A stretch of 64,000 bases of DNA, from NCBI GenBank assembly GCA_033977485.1, contig CM066984.1, positions 27,633,501-27,697,500 on the forward strand. Reading direction: 5' to 3'. Below are positions 56,386 to 64,000 of the stretch, in pieces. This DNA is from Hydrangea macrophylla. Lineage: Eukaryota; Streptophyta; Magnoliopsida; Cornales; Hydrangeaceae. The notes beneath the pieces were generated by a model. It saw only the letters and a program-made list of their open reading frames with translations, did not search any database and was not told the DNA's origin. Position numbers and translations under genes: made by a program. Positions within the stretch are counted from its first letter, which is position 1, and every line of letters begins with the position of its first letter.

Positions 56386-56690
56386 TGGACACTCCCTGGT
56401 AATTGTGTACCAAAGTGTGACGTTTTGAGATGGCAGCGAGAGTGTCTTTGAAATATGACGATGACAAAAACTGGACACTCCCTAGTGCCCATGGTAGCGC
56501 TAAAGTGTGTGACGCTGACTTGGACATTCCCTAGCACCCATGGTAGTGCTAAAGTGTGGCCTATGGACACTCCCTGACATGCGTGGTATGGTCAAAGTGT
56601 GAGGCATTGGACACTCCCTGGTACCCCGTATTAAAGTTTGAGGCAAACTAGACACTCCCTGGTACCCCATTACCAAAGTATGGTCATCTT
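56386..56690. repeat. Minisatellite, six units of 41-86 bp
   Basis: Units begin TGGACACTCCCT (one TGGACATTCC, one TAGACACTCC) at 56386, 56472, 56521, 56564, 56608 and 56649. Each includes an AAAGTGTG-like word. Confidence 0.8.
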
Positions 56691-57349
56691 AGTGTTTCAA
56701 AGATACTCGAATGAGAGAGTTGTGTGTTATTGGTCGAGAGAAAAGAGTTGGTAAGATGAGAATGTTTGCATTGGTCTCATACACGGTCACATGTCTTATG
56801 AATTGAAGATTTTTGATATTATCTTTACTGCTTTATATATTGAGTTTATTTCTATGGTTAACCGTTGATTTATGAAACTGTAAAATGGAAAATAGTAAAT
56901 GAGTATGTTTTACATTCGGGCATATGTTTTTAATACTCACCAGATTCTTGAAGCTGACGACGTTGATGCGTCCTAGATATTCGTGTTTTGACTTTTCAGG
57001 TTTTGATCAAGCAGGACCGTACGATTATGCTAACTAAAACTTAACTACTTGGGAAGAAGAACTTATTTAATATTATATGTTTTAAATTATGAACTGGTTT
57101 TGTAATAAGGATGACTGTAATAGATAATAGATATTATTTTGTTTCAAGGCGGTTTGTGCCTTTAGTTAACCACGTGCTGTAATATTTATTAAGTTAAAAA
57201 AAATTTGTAAGCCTTGGTTGCTCTTACTCTGATTTAAATTATTATACTGTTCGACTTTTGGAACGAAATCGATCCTTCAAACTGTCGTGATCTACGTGTC
57301 CATAAAGAAAATTAAATGCTTTCCCTATTTATGCTGTCGGGGCGTGACA

Positions 57350-57940
57350 CTTAGGTCCACTATGTTATTTTTTGGGGATTGAAGTATCCTTTTCTCCAAA
57401 AGGTAATCTTTTTTCTCAGTCTAAGTATACAGGTGACATTCTTGAGCGTGCTCGTCTCACTGATAATAAGATTGTTGATACCCCTTTGGAGCTTAATGTT
57501 CATATTTCCCCTACTGATGATGTTTCTTTGCCTGATCCTACCTTATATCGCACTATAGTTGATAGCTTGGTTTATCTTATTATTACTCGTCCATATAGTG
57601 ATCATGATATTCGTGGTGTTAGTCAGTTTGTTACTTCCCCTACTATAGTTCATTGGGCTGCTATTCATCGTATTTTGAGGTACTTGAGGGGCACTTGGTT
57701 TTAAAGTCTTTTACTTTCGTCATCGTCTTCCTTGGAGCTGCGTGTATACTCTGATGTTGATTGGGCCAGTGATCCTATAGATCGCAAGTCTGTTACTGGA
57801 TTTTGTATATTTTTGGGTGATTCTCTCATTTCTTGGAAGAGAAAGAAGCAAGATGTTGTTGATGTGTCTTCCACAGAAGCTGAGTATTGTGCTATGGCTT
57901 CGACTACCCGTGGGGTTATTTGGTTACGCCGGCTACTTAC
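57350..57940 (+). pseudogene. Copia2 pol part 3: RT end and RNase H start
   Basis: Continues the polymerase with [49 protein letters not shown] and [11 protein letters not shown] stop follows near 57702, then RNase H: VYSDVDWASDPIDRKSVTGF, WKRKKQDVVDVSSTEAEYCA, WLRRLL. The next insertion cuts here, and the frame resumes at 61228. Confidence 0.9.
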
Positions 57941-58230
57941 TGTAGACACCCCATTTTGTCGGCTATCAGATTTAGGAGACCCATAGCTTGGTGGTTCGCA
58001 ATGATCGTAAAAGACTCAAAAGGACTCTCGGAAGTCAGCTCTATCTCTCAGAATGCTCAGAATGACCAAAATACCGCTGAAAGCCCGAAGACTCCCAGAT
58101 TTGGTCCCAAAGTTCTGAAAACATGCTATGTCGTAAGAAAAATGATAAAATGAGTTTTTAAGTAAAACTGGATGAAATCGTCAGCTCCCAGAGACCCCCG
58201 GAAGTCCCGGAAGTTCCCCGAAAGTCCCCG

Positions 58231-58438
58231 TTGACCGGTTTGACCAAGGTTTGACCAGGTTTGACCAGAGTTTGACCAAGTTTGACCGAAATCGTCCGAA
58301 TTCACTGGAATCATTAGAAAAGTATTAAAATGAGTTTTAAAAGAGAATCGCGCGAAAACTTCGGCTCCTGGGAGCTCCCGGAGGTTCCTAGAACTTCCCG
58401 GGAATCCCAGGTTTGACCAGTTTGACCAAGATTTGACT
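58231..58438 (+). promoter_or_regulatory. Phased W-box clusters in solo LTR
   Basis: Six TTGACC sites start at 58231, 58240, 58251, 58261, 58272 and 58282, all in the same orientation and 9-11 bp apart. A second cluster has TTGACC at 58413 and 58422 and TTGACT at 58433. TTGACC/T is the core of the W-box bound by WRKY factors. Regulatory function is inferred. Confidence 0.6.
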
Positions 58439-58796
58439 TTGGAATCGGGGCACCGAAATAATTTTCAAATATTTTTCATGGATACTAGAGGTCAATAGCT
58501 TTCCAACGGTATATCGCACATAATTCTTGGATTTAAAACGAATTTATTTTGAATTTCCGAAGGTGAAAAAGGCGATCAAATCAGCTTTTATCGCGAATAC
58601 CGCAAAACTTTTCAAAGTGACCTATCCCCGAACTATTTTTTATGTAAATTAGACTCCATTACCTTTCCAACGGTATATCACAACCTCAATTTGGAGTTCG
58701 TATACATTTTCTGTGAATTTCGGACAAAATAGGGCCTTTTCGCGAATACCGGAACCTCTGGGGGCCTAAACGTAATTTTCTGGGCTTCTGAGGAGC

Positions 58797-58858
58797 AGTG
58801 CCGCCGCGGCACTGGCCCACTGCCGCCGCGGCACTGGCCCAGTGCCGCCGCGGCACTC
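58797..58858. repeat. Three GC-rich near-palindromes, 22-bp period
   Basis: GTGCCGCCGCGGCAC occurs at 58798, as CTGCCGCCGCGGCAC at 58820, and again at 58842. Each has 7-bp complementary arms around one C. They lie about 140 bp upstream of the likely TATA box near 59001. Confidence 0.85.
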
Positions 58859-61227
58859 ATCCCTCGCAGAGTCCATTTTTGTAATTTTTTTGGGGGTCCA
58901 ATTTGATTAATTGAAAGCCAAAACGACATAGTTTTATGTTCACAGTTGTTTGGGACCAATGGGAGTACTTCTAAAACCCCAAAACCACCCCAAATTGGCC
59001 TATTTAAACCCCCCATTGCTCTTCATTTTGGGGGAGCCAAGTGCAAAGCTTGAAAACTTGTAGAGAAGAAGAGAGATAGAGATAGGTTTAGAAGAGAGAA
59101 AGGGAGCTTCTCCCATTGATTTTCCATAAGAAAGTGAGTTTTATTCTTGTTTTCTTCCATCATCCTTCTATATACTTCACATTCAAAGTCCACTCCAACC
59201 CTCATTCTTGAGCATTCATGAGATAGGAAGCTACTTCCATGTCCAAATGTCAAAATCTATGAGTGAAACACCAAGCTACAAGTCCAAAATCACATTGATT
59301 ATCATCTATTGATTGCTATTTACTTGCTTTGATTATATATATGTTCATCTCTCCTTATCTCATTTCTTTTTCTTTTCTTTATTTACTTACTAGTTCATCA
59401 TCATCTAAGTGATGACATGAAGTTTGGGGTGAGTGAATCCTTATGGATAGTAGCTCTTGACCTCAAAAACATGTTTGATAGATGATGATCATAACCTCAA
59501 TACTTCCAAGGTATTCTTGGAATGTATTGAAGTTATGTCCAAAAATAAAATAAATCTCTCCAACAATCTTGGAGGTTCTTAAATGATGAGTTTGATGTAG
59601 GTATTCTAAGTGGCTATGATCCTTATTGAGTGTTGAAAACATGTTTTCAAAACACCTATTTCAAAACCCCTCTCAATCCCTCTCATTTGGTTTCAAGAAA
59701 CAAAACTTTGTTTTCCCCAAAATCTTCAAAACAATGAGTCAAAACAGTGAGTGAGTTGAGTTTAAAGATTTTTCTAGAACTCAATACTCAACATATGGAT
59801 ACAAGGCCACTTGGAAAGTCTTCCTAACTCATTGGAGAACACCTATGATTTTTGGTTTGACTTGGAAGTACTTGGAAATGGTCCATTTGGGTCCCAACAT
59901 TCCTTCCAAACATTCTGTTTTTGCTGTCACAGCAGCTAGGTCAACTTACGACCTCTTTTCCAGAAAACTTTTCCAAAAGGGGTGGTCCTAACTTATTTTT
60001 CCCTTAAAATTCAATGTCGTAGGAAACTTTCTGTATAAAACGGGCCTCTAGATCATTCTTTTTCATTTTCTAAGATTTTCTAACATTTCAGTCGACAGTA
60101 CGAACTCTGTTTCTGAGTGACCTCTATTGTTTATATAATTTCTCTCAATCTGTGATAGCTATTCAAGATTGGCCTTTTGGGTTGTGTTCTAGACACAATA
60201 AGGAACATCTCAAGAAAAAATCATGCATTGAAAACATTCCTAACCCCTCTTTTCAAATTCCAAAAGATCATGCTACTGTTCTGTCCACTATTCACAGCAA
60301 GTACATTTCAACTTTCATTCTTTGATTTGATGCTCATATGCATTCCAAATTAGCTCATATCTTAGGAAGTAGTTCATACTACATTTGTACATATCCTATG
60401 TTAATTTCATTCATTCATTCATACACATTTTAGACTTCTAAGTCATTCTAGAAATCCATGTACACAAAAACACACTACAACCTTTGCACATTTTAGATAC
60501 ATACATTGCATTCATGCAAGATTTGGGGTTTTTGTAACTCTTAATCTAAGGAGAATATAAGGAATGAACTCGATCACCCGTTCGTGCTTCCCCTTGATCT
60601 AATCATCCTTTCTCATCCGTCCCGGGGATTGAGAGATCTTCTTTTCTCAAAGAATAACATGCATCATACTACCTTGTTAAGCATATTTTGATTTCTTTGT
60701 TTATTTGTTTCAAGAACAATTCATGTCCCCTTTAGATTAGGAAAACTTGATTAATTGATATATGATTAGACGATTTTTCCTAGGTTTATTTGTGTGATCT
60801 TTCACTTCGCATTGTGTGATATTTGGCTTAGATCTTATGAATGATATCTTATCTTTAGATCTTTCATTTCAAGTTTCTTATGTGATGTAATATACTATCA
60901 TAGTATTAATTGCCGAACCATACATAGTATAAGATGATTATTTGGATGCTAATTGAGGCCCGTCGAAAGATGGGGCGAGTTGAGGGTGTTTTAGTCGCGA
61001 CAAAGGCTCCTTCCTCTCTCGTACCAAAACCCCGAACCAAGTTCTTTGGTTATGAAGGGCCGGTGCCCTTTATCCATTTGGGTGAGTCAAAATTAGGTTT
61101 CTTGGTTCCTTAAAGACCAAGTGGCGACTCTGTATCTGTTTTCAACAGACCTATTTTCTTTCTTTGATTCAAATCAATTTCAAAACAATCTCAAACAAGA
61201 GAAGTGGTCCGATTCCGCGTGTCCACA

Positions 61228-61555
61228 CTTACAGATATGGGTGTCTCTCTTCCTCGCCATTTACATATGTATTGTGATAATAAGAGTGCTATTCAGATTG
61301 CTCACAATTCAATTTTCCATGAGAGGACCAAGCATATAGAGATTGATTGTCACATTACTCGTCATCACCTTAAGCATGGAACTATCACTTTACCTTTTAT
61401 TTCTTCCTTCACGCAGATTGCTGATTTGTTTACAAAGTCACATCCGATTCAGCGTTTTTTATTTTTTTGGCAAACTCTCTATGCTTCTAGATACGGCATC
61501 GTGAGTTTGAGGGGGGTATTAGAGTTAGCGATTAGAATTAGTTTTATTTAGCTTT
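61228..61555 (+). pseudogene. Copia2 pol part 4: RNase H end
   Basis: Finishes RNase H with YCDNKSAIQIAHNSIFHERT, HIEIDCHITRHH and IADLFTKSH, then a frameshifted tail running into the 3' LTR. A G-rich tract GAGGGGGG at 61509-61516 before the LTR is the plus-strand primer. Confidence 0.9.
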
Positions 61556-61735
61556 AGGGTAGTTTAATCTTTTACTTTATATTAGGGTAATACTGTATAC
61601 CTAGATATACTAATATTGTCTTTTTCTTTTCTATTATATTCATTCTTTCAGATTTGGCATTTGGTGTTATGAGAAATTCTAGCTCTCTTTTATCTTTTTC
61701 CCTTATTGTTTTCTTGGTTATTTGATATATTCACA
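61517..61735 (+). repeat. Copia2 3' LTR
   Basis: A 219-bp copy of 39001-39212 starting TATTAGAG and ending TATTCACA, followed by CACTC at 61736-61740. The copies differ at several sites, so the element is not recent. Confidence 0.9.
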
Positions 61736-61740
61736 CACTC

Positions 61741-62742
61741 ATCTTATGTTCCCATGATGATAAAAAAAAATATTAATAAAAAAAAATAATAAAATAAAAT
61801 AAATAGAAATGTACCGGAAAATCCCTCCCTACTAATGTTTTTAACTTAAGACCCATTGTATACAAGTATCTCAACATAGACCCTAATGTGTATAAACTAG
61901 TATATTAATAGCCCAAAATTCCCAATTATTAATTTGTAGCTGACGAATTTACCCTTTAGAATGTGAAATCTTAGTATGCTGTTTAAATTTGAAATAGATT
62001 TGACTTTGATGACCTCCCAGATTTTATGCATGTAGTGGATGTGATATAATCCCATTTAGTTCACAGCACATTTAATGGAATCAGTGTAATGTGCCTTAAT
62101 TATAGGAAATTGTTAAACAGATACTATACATGTAGTGGATGTGATATAATCCCATTTAGTTCACAGCACATTTATTGGAATCAGTGTAATGTGCCTTAAT
62201 TATAGGAATTTGTTAAACAGATACTAATACATATTTGTGAGACATTTGTATCATGAAAAGATATACACAAGCAGTTAAACAGACGAGAGGAAACGATTAG
62301 TCTCAAGACTCTCAAACGGATCTGGTGATTCAGAGATTTAGTGCAGCGATTATAGCAATGTGTTCACAGGTTTCTGCAGTTCAACAGGTTTGAATCACTT
62401 AGTTATGTAAGGTAGTAAAGGTGTAAAGCCTTCGTAATGGTGATTTTCTGTGTGATTATCAAACAAAAGTGATTGGTCATTTTTCGTGGTACATAATTTA
62501 TCACCAAATTGAAAATCGTATTCTGTATTTTTGAGTTTTGATGAACTAATACATTTTGGTGTGATTTTTATGACAATAGTTTGTAAATCATTTGAATTTT
62601 GTATGTGTTAAAATATCCACCCAAACTGTGTGATTATCAAACAAAAGTGATTGGTCATTTTGTGGTACATAATTTATCACCAAAATGAAAATGTATGTCT
62701 AACATTGCACCTATGACTATGTTCTTGCAGTATGCGTTTCAG
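61741..62742 (+). other. Upstream region of MULE-type gene, with two duplications
   Basis: A 100-bp tandem duplication occupies 62029-62128 and 62129-62228. A second pair (62449-62518, 62626-62693) repeats a TGTGATTATCAAACAAAAGT segment. A possible untranslated exon ends CAACAG|GT near 62388, and acceptor-like TTCTTGCAG (62724-62732) and GTTTCAG (62736-62742) precede the coding start, suggesting a 5' intron. Confidence 0.45.
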
Positions 62743-63832
62743 ATGATGGAATGCAGTGGGATTATTGTGTGTAGATACGACGGGGAAACTGTTGTTCGCA
62801 GGATAGCAGAGAATAGCAGTTTCAATGATCTGAAGGATTTTATTTTGGGTAGGTGGCCTAGCATAATGCGGGATGATATGGCGATATCATACAAGATCAT
62901 TGGTCAACCAAAGTGTATGGTGAGTAGCGAGACGGACTATGTTAACATGATTGATTTAATCAAAATGATGGGGTTGAATCGGGTTGATTTATGTGTGGTT
63001 GACATGGGGATGGAGACGGACAGTAGCAGTGATGAAGGTGAGTCGACACCTGTTTCTGTGCAGGATACTAGTTTGGTTAAATATACTGATATGCAACCCA
63101 ATTTCGTGGGTACACGACAAAGAGTACTGCAAAGCGCATCATGGGTTGGAGAGATCCGTGACGTGGGTCAAAAGTTCGAAGGTGGTGTGGAAGAGTTTCG
63201 AAGAGCCCTATGCAAGTATGCTATCCAATCTGGCTTCAACTTCAAATATTTAAAAAATGAAACCAAACGTGTCACGGCGGAGTGCAGTCTTCATAAAGAG
63301 AAAGGATGCAAATGGCGTATTCATGCATCCATGCTGAATCTGAATGGATTCTTTTACATTAGATCATTCGAGAAGATGCACACCTGTGGTTCAGTTATAC
63401 GCTCGTCTAAGCACCCGCGTGTCAACTCACAGCTTGTTGGTGATTTGATGGAGGAAACAATTCGCTGGCAACCTCTTTATAGGCCAATTGATGTTATTGG
63501 GAAAGTTAAAAGAAGTTATGGGCTTGATATTAAATATCACCATGCGTGGCTTGGTGTTGAAAATGCAAGGAGGGGGGTCTATGGTGATGCGGCAAACTCA
63601 TTTGACAAACTAAGATTTTACTTTGACGAAGCGCAGAGAGTTAACCCTGGGAGCCACCTTGTATTAGATGTTGACCACACCTCAAAAAGGTTCAGACGTT
63701 GTTTTGTGTCATTTGCTGCTTGTATACAAGGTTTTCGATTCCTCAGGCCCTTGATATTTCTGGACGGGACTTTTTTGAAGGGAAGGCACAGGGGGGTTGT
63801 GTTAGGTGCTACGTGTAAAACTGGAAACCAAG
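62743..63832 (+). CDS. Mutator-like transposase or MUSTANG-type protein, first coding exon
   Basis: An open frame with no internal stop. I place the start at ATG 62743, just after a splice-acceptor-like site, although the frame stays open to 62695. Residues 1-95 look like a PB1-like domain (IIVCRYDGETVVRRI, then MISYKIIG-type core). After an acidic linker comes the MuDR DNA-binding region (VGQKFEGGVEEFRRALCKYA, C-x-H/C pattern in AECSLHKEKGCKWRIHA and KMHTCG). It ends with the start of the MULE transposase domain, FLDGTFLKGRHRGVVLGAT, holding the first catalytic Asp. A donor CAAG|GTGAG at 63829-63837 ends the exon at a place common in this family. The rest of the catalytic domain lies beyond the window. 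PB1 plus MULE domains occur in the domesticated MUSTANG-B genes and in some MULEs, and the sequence here cannot decide between them. Confidence 0.8.
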
Positions 63833-64000
63833 GTGAGATGTTTTCATATTATTTAAGTTATATGCTTTTTTGCATATGTATTTCATTCGTTCTTTATAAA
63901 TGTGAATCAAAATAATTGGGCTGTTTTATAAAAAAACATAGTACATTGAGCAGAATTCATTATGTATAGAATTCATTATAAACGTAAGATGCATGTAGAA
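63833..64000 (+). other. Start of an intron of the MULE-type gene
   Basis: AT-rich sequence after the GTGAG donor. The frame continues only to a stop near 63914. No acceptor is visible before the window end. Confidence 0.5.

Larger units (their letters stand above)
54560..57349 (+). mobile_element. Solo gypsy LTR inside Copia2 reverse transcriptase
   Basis: A 2790-bp unit from TGTAACAACC to GGGCGTGACA with the perfect duplication CTTAG (54555-54559, 57350-57354). The Copia2 frame reads straight across once it and one duplication are removed. It is related at both ends and in the ACGGCCATAACTTCCTCTAG segment to the LTR at 26411-28670. It contains a (GT)n run, a palindrome set and a minisatellite. 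Confidence 0.9.
57941..61227 (+). mobile_element. Solo gypsy LTR inside Copia2 RNase H
   Basis: A 3287-bp unit from TGTAGACACC to GTGTCCACA with the perfect duplication CTTAC (57936-57940, 61228-61232). Copia2 reads RLLTDMGV across the repaired site. A likely TATA box TATTTAAA lies near 59001, with a CT-rich start region after it, giving plus orientation. It holds a W-box array and a GC-rich triple palindrome upstream of that TATA box. The rest (59300-61200) shows no coding potential. Confidence 0.9.
39001..61735 (+). mobile_element. Copia2, Ty1-copia element carrying three insertions
   Basis: A small Copia element on the plus strand with 212- and 219-bp LTRs, flanked by the perfect 5-bp duplication CACTC (38996-39000, 61736-61740). 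It has the order Gag, protease, integrase, reverse transcriptase, RNase H typical of the class. Removing insertions at 41221-53050, 54560-57349 and 57941-61227 restores a continuous pol of about 4 kb. The coding region has many stops and frameshifts. LTR base TATTAG replaces the usual TGTTAG. Confidence 0.92.

Noticed and set aside
57701..57949. Minus-strand 82-codon frame
   Set aside because: It is antisense to Copia2 RNase H, whose motifs are clear on the plus strand.

Overview
This is an intergenic stretch of a plant nuclear genome, most likely a eudicot. No host housekeeping gene, rRNA or tRNA gene is visible. Almost everything is transposable-element DNA, nested several layers deep: Ty1-copia elements primed by initiator tRNA-Met, Athila-type Ty3-gypsy elements primed by tRNA-Asp, a CACTA (En/Spm) transposon, hAT-like elements, and a Mutator-like transposase at the right edge. 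Nearly all coding regions carry stops or frameshifts. The species cannot be named from the sequence.

Left block (1-30644). A minus-strand Copia family (Copia1) occupies 1-5923 as gag, leader, LTR, truncated leader, LTR. It abuts a second minus-strand Copia LTR (C2), which is split into three pieces (5924-5985, 20024-20918, 30380-30644) by two large gypsy elements. Athila1 (5986-20018) is a full-length but decayed Athila-type element with a 5-bp target duplication, a gag-pol of about 5.6 kb and a broken third reading frame after pol. Athila2 (20919-30379) has LTRs of nearly equal length (1637 and 1636 bp) but no pol. It carries one unrecognised 566-codon reading frame and is itself interrupted by a solo gypsy LTR (26411-28670).

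Middle (30645-39000). AT-rich DNA with a 58-bp minisatellite, a 139-bp MITE with an 8-bp duplication, an AT-rich tandem repeat of about 180 bp, microsatellites, and a 1.2-kb non-autonomous hAT-like element that contains a long foldback hairpin.

Right block (39001-61735). One small Copia element (Copia2, LTRs of about 215 bp, duplication CACTC) is cut by three insertions, each with its own target duplication: an 11.8-kb CACTA transposon (TCA) inside integrase, a 2.8-kb solo gypsy LTR (CTTAG) inside reverse transcriptase, and a 3.3-kb solo gypsy LTR (CTTAC) inside RNase H. The CACTA element in turn contains a solo Copia1 LTR (ATAGA). From 61741 the window enters an apparently intact exon of a Mutator-like transposase with a PB1-like N-terminus, cut by the window end.

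The most unusual signal is regulatory. The palindrome GTTCGATCGATCGAAC and its decayed forms occur as small arrays in otherwise unrelated Copia and Athila elements. One array lies just upstream of a TATA box and a second lies in the transcribed leader, and the same paired layout recurs inside Athila1 before its post-pol reading frame. Other LTR families here carry their own short palindrome arrays, and one has six W-boxes (TTGACC) spaced about one helical turn apart.
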